DNA of 64,000 nucleotides from Rhizobium album (GTDB lineage: Bacteria > Pseudomonadota > Alphaproteobacteria > Rhizobiales > Rhizobiaceae), in assembly GCF_003122325.1 (NCBI RefSeq), contig NZ_QFBC01000009.1:166079-230078 (forward strand), given 5' to 3'. A model generated the notes under the pieces. The model saw only the letters and a program-made list of their open reading frames with translations. It did not search any database and had not been told where the DNA came from. This document shows positions 44,286-53,197 of the stretch, piece by piece; position 1 is the first letter of the stretch; every line of letters starts with the position of its first letter. The translations under genes were made by a program, and so were the position numbers.

Positions 44286-45135
44286 TGTTGCCGTCCTCCA
44301 GCTTGGAGCGGCCGAAGCCCTGCGTGATGCGGTCGAGGACGATGGCGAGGATGACGATGCCGAGGCCGGCTTCGAGACCCTTGCCGACATCCAGCGTCTG
44401 GATGCCGTTGAGAACCTGCTCGCCGAGGCCGCGGGCGCCGATCATCGAGGCGACCACCACCATCGACAACGCCATCATGATCGTCTGGTTGAGGCCGGCC
44501 ATGATCGTCGGCGTGGCGAGCGGCAGCTCGACGCCGAACAGGATCTGCCGCGGGCTGCCGCCGAAGGCGGTCGCCGCCTCCACGACCTCGCTGTCGACCT
44601 GGCGGATGCCGAGATCGGTCAGGCGGATCAGCGGCGGCACGGCGTAGACGATGGTCGCCAGCACGGCCGGAACCTTGCCGAGGCCGAACAGCATGATCGC
44701 CGGAATGAGATAGACGAAGCTCGGCATGGTCTGCATCACGTCGAGCACCGGAAGGGTGATGCTGCGCATGGGCCGGCTCTTGGCAAGCCAGATGCCGATC
44801 GGAACGCCGATCGCCACCGAGATCAGCGTCGCCATCAGCATTAGCGCCAGCGTCTGCATGGCGAGATCCCAGAGACCGAGCGCGCCGATCACGAAGAGCA
44901 GCACCGCGACGACGGCGACGAGCGAGACCTTGCGGGTCGCTTGCCAGGTCAGCGCCATGAACAGGATGATCATCAGCCACCAGGGCAGGCCGCGCACGAT
45001 CCATTCGATGAACAGGATCGCCTGCAGGATGGCGTGCGAAATCGCCTTGAAGACAAAGCCGTAATTGACCACCAGCGCCTGCACGGCGGCGTTGATCGGC
45101 TCACGTATGGAAACATGCAGGGATTCTGGAAACAT
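44278..45135 (-). CDS. hutW: Histidine/betaine ABC transporter permease
   Basis: A 285-residue ProW-like permease with a short leader, membrane helices around IVRGLPWWLMIILFMAL, VSLVAVVAVLLFVIGAL and others, and the typical QTMPSFVYLIPAIMLFGLG and SQ-less EVVEAATAFGGSPRQI (EAA-like) loops. It belongs between hutX and hutV in the operon. Confidence 0.9.
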   Translation of the reverse strand: MFPESLHVSIREPINAAVQALVVNYGFVFKAISHAILQAILFIEWIVRGLPWWLMIILFMALTWQATRKVSLVAVVAVLLFVIGALGLWDLAMQTLALMLMATLISVAIGVPIGIWLAKSRPMRSITLPVLDVMQTMPSFVYLIPAIMLFGLGKVPAVLATIVYAVPPLIRLTDLGIRQVDSEVVEAATAFGGSPRQILFGVELPLATPTIMAGLNQTIMMALSMVVVASMIGARGLGEQVLNGIQTLDVGKGLEAGLGIVILAIVLDRITQGFGRSKLEDGNNG

Positions 45136-45218
45136 CGCTCAAGTCCTTGAGATGGCTGACGGTCACATGCCAATATGAAGGAGGCCGCGCGCAAAAGGAT
45201 GCGCGCGGCCGCTTGAGA

Positions 45219-46256
45219 CTATTTCAGCGAGGCTTCGATTTTGGCCTTGGCATCGGCCGAAACCCATGCGCCCCAGATATCGCCCTTGGTCTTCAGGAAC
45301 TGCTCGGCGGCAGCCACGGCATCGGCCTTCTGGTCGACCATGTAGGCAAGGCTGGCATTGACTTCTTCCAGCGGGAAGGTCGCCTTTTCGAGGATCTCGA
45401 TGATTTCCGGCGCTTCCTTGGCGAAGGTGCTGTTGACGCCGTAGGCCACTTCGACCGCCGGGAAGGCGCAGCCGGCGTCACGCTTGCCGGTGGCGCTGGT
45501 CAGTTCCTTCCAGCAGGCTTCGTCATAGGCCGGCTCTTCCAACTGGACGAGCTTGAACTTGCCCATGACGGCGGTCGGGCTCCAGTAATAGAAGAGCACC
45601 GGCTCGCCCTGCAGATAGGCGGCGCTGATGGCGGCATCGAGGGCGGTGCCCGTGCCCGGACGGAAGTTCACGTAGGTTTCGGTCAGCTTGTAGGCTTCGA
45701 GCTTGGCGGTGTTGACGCCTTCACAGGTCCAGCCCGACGGGCAATTCAGGAAGCGGCCCTTGGACGGCTCTTCCGGATCCTTGAACAGCTCGACGATCTT
45801 CGGGTCGGAAAGCTGCGAAACGCTCTTCAGGTCGGGCGCGGCGGCTGCGATGCCGCGGGCTTCGTCGCCCTTGATCAGGTATTCCGGAACGAACCAGCCT
45901 TCGGAGGCGCCGACGAAGGTCTTGCCGACCGAGGTCACCTGGCCGGCGGCGGACGCGTTGTTCCAGACATCCGAGCGGCCGATCCATTCCTCGGCGAAGA
46001 TCTGCACGTCGTTGTTGGCGGTCGCCTGCTCCAGCGTCACCGAGTTGCCGGGGATCGAATCCACCTTGCAATCGTAACCCTTGGAGAGAATCGACTTCAT
46101 GACTTCGGTGATCAGCGCGCCGCTTTCCCAGTCGATGCCAGCGAAGGTGACGGTCTTGCCGTCGGCGCAATAGGAGGCGGCATTGGCGCCGGTGAACGAG
46201 CCGCCGAGCATCAGCGCGGTGGCAAGCAGCGTGTATTTCAGTTTGGTGTTCAGCAT
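45219..46256 (-). CDS. hutX: Histidine/betaine ABC transporter substrate-binding protein
   Basis: A 345-residue glycine-betaine-type (OpuAC) binding protein with a Sec signal peptide (KYTLLATALMLGGS, cleavage near ANA-ASYC). The mature part has VTFAGIDWESGALITEV, ATANNDVQIFAEEW and VLFYYWSPTAVMGKFKLVQLEEP, the aromatic-rich ligand pocket region. The start 46256 has GGGG before it; the frame upstream runs over hutF and is not coding. It should bind histidine and possibly betaines. Confidence 0.9.
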   Translation of the reverse strand: MLNTKLKYTLLATALMLGGSFTGANAASYCADGKTVTFAGIDWESGALITEVMKSILSKGYDCKVDSIPGNSVTLEQATANNDVQIFAEEWIGRSDVWNNASAAGQVTSVGKTFVGASEGWFVPEYLIKGDEARGIAAAAPDLKSVSQLSDPKIVELFKDPEEPSKGRFLNCPSGWTCEGVNTAKLEAYKLTETYVNFRPGTGTALDAAISAAYLQGEPVLFYYWSPTAVMGKFKLVQLEEPAYDEACWKELTSATGKRDAGCAFPAVEVAYGVNSTFAKEAPEIIEILEKATFPLEEVNASLAYMVDQKADAVAAAEQFLKTKGDIWGAWVSADAKAKIEASLK

Positions 46257-46308
46257 GAAATTCCCCTTTTGTTTGCTGTTCAAGTGACGTGGATGTAAAT
46301 TTTCCGGC

Positions 46309-47679
46309 TCAGACGAGCCTGGCGAGAACCTCCCGGAACGCGCTGTCGATGGATTCTTCCTGGTTGTGGCGGCCCTCCCGGACGACCCATTGGCCGGCGG
46401 CCATGACGTCGCGGACCGCGCCGTTTCCAAGCGCGAAGAGCCAGCGGTCGAGGATCTGGTCGTCCTTGGCCGTGCCGATGAACGGATCGTTGCCGTCGAG
46501 CACGACGAGATCGGCGCGCGCGCCGACATGGATGCCACTGCTGCCCAGTCCCGCTGCCTGCGCGCCGCCCTTGAGGGTTGCGTCGAACACAGTCCGCCCG
46601 ACGGAGGCGCCGGCGCCGGTGGCCAGCCGGTTGCGGCGGCGGTCGCGCAGCCGCTGCCCGTATTCGAGCAGGCGCAGTTCCTCGGCAACCGTTGTTGCGA
46701 CGTGGCTATCCGTTCCGACACCGTATGCGCCGCCCAGCGCGGCGAAATCGGTTGCGGGGAAAATGCCGTCGCCAAGATTGGCTTCCGTTGCCGGACACAG
46801 GCCGGCGACAGCGCCGGAGCGTGCCAGCCGTGCCGTCTCGTCGGCCGTCATGTGGGTCGCGTGGATGGCGCACCAGCGATCGTCGACCGGCATCTCGTCC
46901 AGCAGGAATTCCACCGGGCGCCGTCCGCTCCACGCGATGCAGTCTTCGACTTCGCGCTCCTGCTCGGCGACGTGGATATGGATTGGGCCACCGGTCTTTT
47001 CAGCGGCGAGGATCGTCCGCATCTCGTCCGGGGTGGCTGCACGCAGCGAATGGATCGCGAGGCCGAGCGTTGCGCTCGCTGCGGCGCATTCCGGCTGCAG
47101 GGCGTCGAGAAGCGAGAGGAACTGATCGATATCGTGGATGAAGGGGCGCTGCCCCTCGCCGGGCTCGGTTCCGCCAAAGCCGGCATGGGCATAAAACACC
47201 GGCAGATGGGTCAGGCCGATGCCGGTCGCCTTCGCGGCGCGGATGATCCGCAGCGAGGTTTCGGCCGGATTGGCATAGTGCCGGCCGCCGGCCGCATGAT
47301 GAAAATAATGAAACTCGACGATGTGGCCGAAGCCGCCTTTGAGGAGTTCACTGTACAACTTTGCGGCAACTGCCTCAATATCGTCCGGCGACATGCGGCC
47401 GACCAGACGGTACATCGTGTCGCGCCAGGTCCAGAAACTGTCGTCGGTAGAACCGGCGATCTCCGCAAGGCCGGCCATGGCGCGCTGAAACGCGTGAGAA
47501 TGCAGGTTTTGCAGGGCCGGAACCACTGGACCGGCCGCTTCTTCCGGAGTACCCGCCGCTTCACTGCAGGGTCCGACGGAGGTGATCCTGCCGTCGCCGC
47601 CGATACCCAGCACCACGTCGGATGCCCAGCCCTCCGGGAGCAATATCTGTCTGCAGAAGAGAGACTTCGGTGCCGGCAT
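46309..47679 (-). CDS. hutF: Formimidoylglutamate deiminase
   Basis: A 456-residue amidohydrolase. PALQNLHSHAFQRAMAGL (HxH metal site), EFHYFHHA, IHIHVAEQEREV, AIHATHMT and GVGTDSHVA (catalytic Asp) match HutF, which turns N-formimino-glutamate into N-formylglutamate and ammonia. The presence of both HutF and HutG shows the five-step route to glutamate plus formate. The ATG at 47679 fits the family start (MPAPKSLF); the frame extends upstream into the divergent promoter region. First gene of the minus-strand hut operon. Confidence 0.93.
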   Translation of the reverse strand: MPAPKSLFCRQILLPEGWASDVVLGIGGDGRITSVGPCSEAAGTPEEAAGPVVPALQNLHSHAFQRAMAGLAEIAGSTDDSFWTWRDTMYRLVGRMSPDDIEAVAAKLYSELLKGGFGHIVEFHYFHHAAGGRHYANPAETSLRIIRAAKATGIGLTHLPVFYAHAGFGGTEPGEGQRPFIHDIDQFLSLLDALQPECAAASATLGLAIHSLRAATPDEMRTILAAEKTGGPIHIHVAEQEREVEDCIAWSGRRPVEFLLDEMPVDDRWCAIHATHMTADETARLARSGAVAGLCPATEANLGDGIFPATDFAALGGAYGVGTDSHVATTVAEELRLLEYGQRLRDRRRNRLATGAGASVGRTVFDATLKGGAQAAGLGSSGIHVGARADLVVLDGNDPFIGTAKDDQILDRWLFALGNGAVRDVMAAGQWVVREGRHNQEESIDSAFREVLARLV

Positions 47680-47698
47680 TTGCGTGACCTTGAAAAGT

Positions 47699-47727
47699 TG
47701 TATAGGGAACATGGCAGAGTTTTTCAA
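47699..47727 (-). promoter_or_regulatory. Candidate hut operon promoter with HutC half-site
   Basis: On the minus strand TTGAAA (47722-47727), 17 bases, then TATACA (47699-47704) makes a good sigma70-like promoter 20 bases before hutF. The TTGTATA overlapping the -10 resembles half of the HutC operator (TTGTA-type palindrome), so repression by the neighbouring HutC is likely (inference). Confidence 0.5.
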
Positions 47728-47815
47728 GGTCGGCAAGAGGCTTGCGAAAAGTTTAGACTTTATTTTCGATGCATATTTTGTAAGCACATCGAAACAGCAG
47801 TTAGGAGAAGCGCGC

Positions 47816-48550
47816 ATGCCGGAAGGCGATCAGATCATCCGAGCTTCCGGGCCGCGCGAGATGCCGCTTTACGAGCGCTTGAAGGCGGACATCAAGAAGC
47901 GGATCGAGACCGGCGAGTGGCCGGCGCATCACCGCGTGCCGTCCGAAAACGAGCTTGCCGAAACGCTGAATGTCAGCCGCATGACCGCCAACCGGGCCTT
48001 GCGGGAGCTTGCCAGCGAAGGCGTCATCGTCCGGGTGCAGGGCAGCGGCTCCTTCGTCGCCAGCAAGAAGAAAAGCGCACCCTTCATGGGTGTCCGCAAC
48101 ATTGCCGACGAGATCAACGAGCGCGGCTCCGTCCACACGCCGGAAGTGATTCTCGCGCAGATGGAGATTTGCGGCCACGAGCTGGCGGAGGCTCTGGGAG
48201 TCGAGGTCGGCATGCCGGCCTTCCACTCGGTGATCCTGCATCATGAAGACGACGTACCGATCCAGTTGGAGGACCGTTTCGTCAATCCCGCCGTGGCGCC
48301 GGATTATCTGGCGCAGGATTTTACCCGGATCACGCCGAACGCCTACCTGACCAGCGTTGCGCCGATCTCGCATACGGAGCAGTTCGTGGAAGCGGTGCTG
48401 CCGCAGCCGTGGGAATGCAAGCACCTTGCGATCGTGCGCTCGGAACCCTGCCTGCTGATCCGCCGCCGCACCTGGTCCTCGGAGCGGGTCGTCACGTCGG
48501 TGCGGCTGTTGTATCCGGGAAGCCGGTACCGGCTGGAAAGCAGTTCCTGA
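47816..48550 (+). CDS. hutC: GntR/HutC-family histidine-utilisation repressor
   Basis: A 244-residue GntR-family regulator of the HutC subfamily: winged helix in the first 85 residues (YERLKADIKKRIETGEWP, ENELAETLNVSRMTANRAL) and a UTRA effector domain with FHSVILHHEDDVPIQLEDRFVNP and the WSS..V....LLYPG ending. It binds urocanate in described systems and represses hut genes. ATG 47816 follows TTAGGAGAAG. Divergent from hutF, sharing a 136-base regulatory gap. Confidence 0.92.
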   Translation: MPEGDQIIRASGPREMPLYERLKADIKKRIETGEWPAHHRVPSENELAETLNVSRMTANRALRELASEGVIVRVQGSGSFVASKKKSAPFMGVRNIADEINERGSVHTPEVILAQMEICGHELAEALGVEVGMPAFHSVILHHEDDVPIQLEDRFVNPAVAPDYLAQDFTRITPNAYLTSVAPISHTEQFVEAVLPQPWECKHLAIVRSEPCLLIRRRTWSSERVVTSVRLLYPGSRYRLESSS

Positions 48551-48586
48551 CGACTGTCGAATGGACGTCTCCGGGCCGGCGCACCG

Positions 48587-49369
48587 TCAGCGGTCGAACA
48601 GATCCTGCCACTGCTTTTCGCCGACCATGCAATCGGTTTTTGCCGTATCTGCAACCTTGTGGACCTGCGCCGGGGGGTGCAGGCCGCTGATCTCCATCAC
48701 CAGCTTGCGGCGCACGGCGATGGCGAAATCTTCGATCCTGTGGACCGGCAGCACGAAGGAGCCGGGCCCGCCGATGACGCAATCGGCATAATATTTATCC
48801 AGGCCGCCGGGCGCGCCGGAGGGGCGCAGCATCAGCGTCAGCCCGTTGATGACGATACCGGCCTCCACCGCCTTGTCGCGTGTCGTTGCGACCGGATTGC
48901 CGGAATTGTTGGTGCCGTCTCCCGAAACGTCGATGACCTGGCGCATGCCGGAAAAGGGGCTGGAAACGATCATCGCCGCCCCGTGGGCGATGGCGGCGGA
49001 AATCGAGGTTCTGCGCTGCGTGTTGATCGGCCGCCGTTCGAGCGCATCGGCAAATGCCATCGCATCCTGCTGCGTTTCGATGAGCTGCCAGTCGATCACG
49101 GAGCCGGGCACCACCTGGCCGGCCCACTCGAAATAGCTGATGGCGATGCGGCCATTCAGGCCGTTGCGGACAGCGTCGATGAATTCCTTGTGCCGTAGAG
49201 CTTCGACATATCCCTCGCGCTGGATGCGGACCTCTTCGAAATCCATGGAGCGGGAGGTGTCTACGGCGAGCACCAGCTTGACATCCACCTCGCTGCCGGC
49301 TGCCTGGGCAACGAGCGGCGGCGTGCTGGAGAGGCTGAAGAGCATTGCGAGCGTGGTGAGCATCGGCAA
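48587..49369 (-). CDS. DUF1194 protein with von Willebrand A-like fold, exported
   Basis: A 260-residue protein with a Sec-type signal (LTTLAMLFSLSSTPPLVAQA). The mature part has the metal-ion-dependent adhesion motif DTSRSMD (DxSxS) and QVIDVSGDGTNNSG, characteristic of DUF1194 in alphaproteobacteria. Function is unknown; a vWA domain suggests a secreted or periplasmic binding partner. It is convergent with hutC and follows the RutR-like gene at a 102-base distance on the same strand. Confidence 0.85.
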   Translation of the reverse strand: MPMLTTLAMLFSLSSTPPLVAQAAGSEVDVKLVLAVDTSRSMDFEEVRIQREGYVEALRHKEFIDAVRNGLNGRIAISYFEWAGQVVPGSVIDWQLIETQQDAMAFADALERRPINTQRRTSISAAIAHGAAMIVSSPFSGMRQVIDVSGDGTNNSGNPVATTRDKAVEAGIVINGLTLMLRPSGAPGGLDKYYADCVIGGPGSFVLPVHRIEDFAIAVRRKLVMEISGLHPPAQVHKVADTAKTDCMVGEKQWQDLFDR

Positions 49370-49471
49370 TCCATTCGCTGCGTTTCAAGCGGATGGATTG
49401 TACCATGCTTTCTGGCGGCCGGTCGGCCGGCGCCGTCAATTTTTGGTGATGCCGGCCAAGCTGCCTACGGG

Positions 49472-50104
49472 TCATGTCGCCGGCAGGACGCCGCGGAGCA
49501 CCGTTTCCGCAATGGTTTTTGCCGCCATGTCGTAATCCTCCGCCTTCAGGCGGGGCTTGCGCAGGCCATCGGCGGCGACCGGTTCGAATTCGGCGTAAAA
49601 CTGCGTCGATGCCCAGAGCATGATGAACAGATGCCGTGGATTGACCGGCAGCATCTTGCCCGCCGCGATCCAGCCTTCGATCACGGCGACATGTTTGTCG
49701 GTGATGTCGCGCATGTGCTGGCGGTCTTTCTTCTTGAGAAAGCGGGCGCCCTGGATGATTTCGCTGGCGAAGAGGCGGGTTTCGGCGATGTTCCGGCGGG
49801 TGTAGTCGAGCTTGGCCCTGATGTAGAGGTTGAAGGCTTCCGCCGGTTCGCGATCGGCGGAGATGTATTTCAGCGCGTCGTCCCAGCCGGCCAGCAGGTG
49901 GGCGATGATCGCCGTGTAGATCTCCTCCTTCGAGGAGAAATAATAATAGACGTTGGCCTTGGGCAGGCCGGACGCCTCGGCAATCTCGGCGATCCGGGTG
50001 CCGTCGAAACCCTTTCTCGAAAAGATCTCGATGCCGGCCTTGATGATCAGCCGGACATTCCGCTCGCGAATTTTCTCGTCCGAATCCTTCGGTGCCCGTG
50101 CCAT
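49472..50104 (-). CDS. TetR-family regulator, RutR-like
   Basis: A 210-residue TetR regulator. The HTH (GTRIAEIAEASGLPKANVYYYFSSK) and a C-terminal domain with LFIMLWASTQFYAEFEPV closely follow E. coli RutR, the uracil/thymine-sensing regulator of pyrimidine use. The ATG at 50104 starts MARAPKDSDEKIRER; the frame extends further upstream but with no support. It is divergent from a plus-strand nucleoside operon, and two RutR-style palindromes lie in the gap. It is therefore likely to control that operon in answer to a base or related ligand. Confidence 0.88.
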   Translation of the reverse strand: MARAPKDSDEKIRERNVRLIIKAGIEIFSRKGFDGTRIAEIAEASGLPKANVYYYFSSKEEIYTAIIAHLLAGWDDALKYISADREPAEAFNLYIRAKLDYTRRNIAETRLFASEIIQGARFLKKKDRQHMRDITDKHVAVIEGWIAAGKMLPVNPRHLFIMLWASTQFYAEFEPVAADGLRKPRLKAEDYDMAAKTIAETVLRGVLPAT

Positions 50105-50239
50105 GCCAGTCTCCCACTCCCACATGCTTCCGACTGGCAACCGAAAATGGCAACAGCGCGCAGCTGCCATTGCTCGCTTTTCCACGGAAAAGCAAGGGAT
50201 CGGCACCACTCAGAAAGTTGACGATCCGGTCGAGAAAAA

Positions 50240-50255
50240 TTGACCGAACCGTCAT
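50240..50255. promoter_or_regulatory. RutR-like palindrome, site 1 (TTGACCGAACCGTCAT)
   Basis: Compared with the RutR consensus TTGACCA-NN-TGGTCAA, this 16-base site keeps TTGACC and GTCA in the right spacing. It lies between the RutR-like gene and the uracil-DNA-glycosylase-family gene. Confidence 0.55.
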
Positions 50256-50273
50256 TTTTCGATTTTCAGGAAG

Positions 50274-50301
50274 TTGACACTTTGGTCAGGTTTTGTCTAG
50301 T
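50274..50301 (+). promoter_or_regulatory. RutR-like palindrome, site 2, overlapping a promoter
   Basis: TTGACACTTTGGTCAG (50274-50289) matches the RutR consensus at both arms (TTGAC and TGGTCA). Its left arm is a perfect -35 TTGACA, followed after 16 bases by TCTAGT (50296-50301) as a -10. A regulator bound here would block RNA polymerase for the plus-strand operon. The two sites start 34 bases apart. Confidence 0.6.
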
Positions 50302-50333
50302 CTCCCGTCAACAACGAAAATGGGGACGGCGAG

Positions 50334-51185
50334 ATGCCGATGACACTGAAAGAGGCGATGGCTGGGACGCTCGCCGGCTGGGAGGCCGATCTGCCGGCCG
50401 CCTGGCGTGCAGCGCTCGGACCCGTCGGCGATCATTTCGATCGTGTCGACGCGGATCTCGATTTCGAGCTGTGGGAGCCGATCTTCCCGGCACGTCGCGG
50501 CAGGCATTTTCCCGGCCAGCCGAAGGGTGCCCATGCGCTCGCCGCCTTCGACGGCATTGCGCCACAGGACGTGCGTTGCGTCATCCTCGGTCAGGATCCT
50601 TATCCGGAGCCGGGTTTTGCCACCGGCCGTGCCTTCGAGGCCGGCAACCTCGCTTCTTGGGTCGAACTCGACAAGATGTTCTCGAAGAGCATCCGCGCCT
50701 ATATGCAGCTGATCGCAGCAGCACGTTTCGGCGACACGGCGCTATCGGAAAATTTCGACCGCTGGCCGGATGTCAGGCGCATGCTTTGCGACCCCTCCGC
50801 CGGTTTCGAAGGGCCGTCCGCTATCGCCGATCGCTGGGTGGGGCAGGGCATGCTGTTGCTCAATGCATCCCTGACATTGTCGCGCTTCAAGGTGGATATC
50901 GATCCGCACCAGGCGCGAGGCCACCTGCCGTTCTGGCGTCCGCTGATGCTGAAGGTGATCGAGACGGTGATGGCCATGCGCCGGCCGGTGGTGTTCATCG
51001 GTTTCGGCGATGCGGCGGCGGATATTTTTGCGCAGGCCGGCTTGGCCGAGGGTCTTGCCGATGGATACGCGCTGATTCAACGCGACCATCCGGCCTTCGC
51101 CGACCGCGTGCTCGGCCGCGAAAACCCGTTCCTTCTCTGCAATTCTTATCTTGAGGCGATGGGCGCGCAGCCCGTCGCATGGTGA
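50334..51185 (+). CDS. Uracil-DNA-glycosylase-superfamily protein
   Basis: A 283-residue protein with motif A ILGQDPYPEPGFATGRAF (catalytic-type Asp88, Tyr90, Phe101), a GMLLLNASLTL strand with the base-recognition Asn, VVFIGFGDAA, and a motif B-like RDHPAFAD with the conserved His. This is the family 1 UNG pattern, but His after DPY is Pro and HPSP is HPAF, and the insert near residue 105-150 is divergent. Such a repair enzyme removes uracil from DNA. Here it is the first gene of a nucleoside uptake operon, 3 bases before the GMC gene, so a role on a modified base or nucleoside, or in guarding DNA while analogues are used, is worth testing. Confidence 0.75.
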   Translation: MPMTLKEAMAGTLAGWEADLPAAWRAALGPVGDHFDRVDADLDFELWEPIFPARRGRHFPGQPKGAHALAAFDGIAPQDVRCVILGQDPYPEPGFATGRAFEAGNLASWVELDKMFSKSIRAYMQLIAAARFGDTALSENFDRWPDVRRMLCDPSAGFEGPSAIADRWVGQGMLLLNASLTLSRFKVDIDPHQARGHLPFWRPLMLKVIETVMAMRRPVVFIGFGDAAADIFAQAGLAEGLADGYALIQRDHPAFADRVLGRENPFLLCNSYLEAMGAQPVAW

Positions 51186-51188
51186 CCC

Positions 51189-52814
51189 ATGGCAACGACA
51201 CCGGAATATGATTTCATCATCGTCGGCGCGGGATCGGCGGGCTGCGTGCTTGCAAACCGCCTGTCGAAGGATCCGGCCAACCGCGTGCTTTTGCTGGAAG
51301 CCGGCGGCAAGGACCGCAATCCGTTGTTCCGCCTGCCGATGCTGATGGGCAAGCTGTTCCACTCCGGCATCTACAACTGGCATTACCACACCGAGCCGGA
51401 ACCCTATCTCAACAACCGCTCGCTTTACTGGCCACGTGGCAAGGTGCTCGGCGGCACTTCCACCATCAACGGCATGATCTATGTGCGCGGCAACCGGCAT
51501 GATTACGACCGCTGGTCGCAACTCGGCCTTCCCGGCTGGTCCTATGACGAGGTTTTGCCGGCGTTCCGCCGCTCGGAAGCACATATCCAGCGCAACGGCG
51601 AATTCCACGGCGGCGACGGCGAACTGACGGTCTGCCGCGCCCGCGGCCACAATCCGCTGATGGACGTGTTCTGCCAGGCGGGCGAAGAAGCCGGTTATCC
51701 GCTGAACGACGATTTCAACGGCGCGACGCAAGAAGGTTTCGGCCGCTACGATTTCACCATCAAGCGTGGCAAGCGCTGGTCGACCTCCTGGGCCTTTTTG
51801 CGCCCGGCGATGGATCGCGGCAGCCTGACCGTCATTACAGGGGCGGAAACCACCCGGCTGCTGATCGAAAACGACCGTGCCGCAGGCGTCGAATACCTCG
51901 TGAACGGCAATCTGCAGACGGCGCGGGCCGCGCGCGAGATCGTGCTGTCGGCCGGTGTCGTCAATACGCCGAAAGCGCTGCTGCTCTCCGGCATCGGCCC
52001 CGCCGACGAGTTGAAGGCGGTGGGCGTCAAGCCGCTCCTCGATCTGCCGGGCGTCGGCAAGAATTTGCAGGATCACGTCGATTGCGTCATGAGCTGGGAA
52101 TGCCGCGAGCCGATCACGCTGTTTGGCGATCTGCGTGCTGACAAGCTCATCCCTGCGGTGGCGCAGGGCATGCTGTTCGGCGAAGGCATCACCACGACAT
52201 TCCCCTACGAGGCCGGCGCCTTCGTGCGTTCCAACGACGGGCTGATCGCGCCCGACATCCAGCTGCATTTCATGCCGGCCCTGGAAAAGACCGCGAACCT
52301 GCATTTCCCCAATCCGTTCGCCAAGAAGCAGCGCGTCGAGGCCAACCACGGCTTCACCATCCGCGTCGGGCCGGTCAATCCGGTCAGCCGCGGCGAAATC
52401 ACGCTGCGCTCGGCCAACCCGACCGACAAACCGAAAATCCTCGCCAACTACCTGCAGGCCGATTTCGACATTCGCACCATGATCGACGGCATTCGCCTCA
52501 CCCGCGATATCGTCGGCCAGAAGGCGTTCGACCCTTATCGTGGCCAGGAACTGGCGCCCAGCCCCACCGCGGACAACGATGCCGATCTGACGAAATGGCT
52601 GCGCGCCACCGCCATGACCACTTTCCACCCGGTCGGCACTGCCAAGATGGGCACCGATCCGATGGCCGTCGTCGATGCCCGCCTGCGGGTGCACGGCGTC
52701 GAGGGCCTGCGGGTGGCGGATGCCTCGATCATGCCGATCATCTCGAGCGGCAACACCAATGCGCCCGCCATCATGATCGGCGAAAAATGCGCCGAATTCA
52801 TTCTGAATGCCTGA
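51189..52814 (+). CDS. GMC-family FAD oxidoreductase (choline-dehydrogenase-like)
   Basis: A 541-residue GMC oxidoreductase: [18 protein letters not shown] (FAD Rossmann), [22 protein letters not shown] (GMC signature 1), [14 protein letters not shown] (signature 2), and the C-terminal catalytic [10 protein letters not shown] with [11 protein letters not shown]. The family oxidises primary or secondary alcohols to aldehydes/ketones or acids. It is not clearly choline dehydrogenase in this context, since no betA/betB partners are present; oxidation of a hydroxymethyl group of the imported nucleoside is a possibility (inference). Confidence 0.87.
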   Translation: MATTPEYDFIIVGAGSAGCVLANRLSKDPANRVLLLEAGGKDRNPLFRLPMLMGKLFHSGIYNWHYHTEPEPYLNNRSLYWPRGKVLGGTSTINGMIYVRGNRHDYDRWSQLGLPGWSYDEVLPAFRRSEAHIQRNGEFHGGDGELTVCRARGHNPLMDVFCQAGEEAGYPLNDDFNGATQEGFGRYDFTIKRGKRWSTSWAFLRPAMDRGSLTVITGAETTRLLIENDRAAGVEYLVNGNLQTARAAREIVLSAGVVNTPKALLLSGIGPADELKAVGVKPLLDLPGVGKNLQDHVDCVMSWECREPITLFGDLRADKLIPAVAQGMLFGEGITTTFPYEAGAFVRSNDGLIAPDIQLHFMPALEKTANLHFPNPFAKKQRVEANHGFTIRVGPVNPVSRGEITLRSANPTDKPKILANYLQADFDIRTMIDGIRLTRDIVGQKAFDPYRGQELAPSPTADNDADLTKWLRATAMTTFHPVGTAKMGTDPMAVVDARLRVHGVEGLRVADASIMPIISSGNTNAPAIMIGEKCAEFILNA

Positions 52815-53157
52815 GGAAAGCCCGATGATACTCGAACACCGCACCTATACCTTCAAGCCGGGCACGGTCGACAAATGGATGAAGAAATACGAGTCCGAGG
52901 GCCTGCCGATCCAGAAGCGGCATCTGAACACCTTCGTTGGTCTTTATGCCTCCGAGATCGGCACGCTGCACACCACGGTTTTGATGTGGGCCTATGACAG
53001 CCTCGCCGACCGCGAGGCCCGGCGGCAAGCCATGTATGCCGACCCGGAATGGCAGACGTTCATCGCCGGCGTCTGGGCGCTGGACGCCATCCAGAAGCAG
53101 GAGGTGATGATCATGAACCCTGCTCCGTCTTCGCCGCCGATTTCGCAAGACAAGTGA
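52807..53157 (+). CDS. NIPSNAP-family small protein
   Basis: A 116-residue protein starting [19 protein letters not shown], with [19 protein letters not shown], the pattern of bacterial NIPSNAP (ferredoxin-like dimeric alpha-beta) proteins. Overlaps the GMC gene by 8 bases. Homologues often accompany catabolic oxidoreductases, but their biochemical job is unknown. The second ATG at 52825 could be used. Confidence 0.75.
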   Translation: MPEESPMILEHRTYTFKPGTVDKWMKKYESEGLPIQKRHLNTFVGLYASEIGTLHTTVLMWAYDSLADREARRQAMYADPEWQTFIAGVWALDAIQKQEVMIMNPAPSSPPISQDK

Positions 53158-53197
53158 CATCGAGAGTTTGAAAATAAACACAAAAGAGGGAACTGAC

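Noticed and set aside
50742..52844. 700-codon open frame on the minus strand opposite the UDG-family and GMC genes
   Set aside because: Same reason: shadow of well-supported genes, with no domain or plausible start site.
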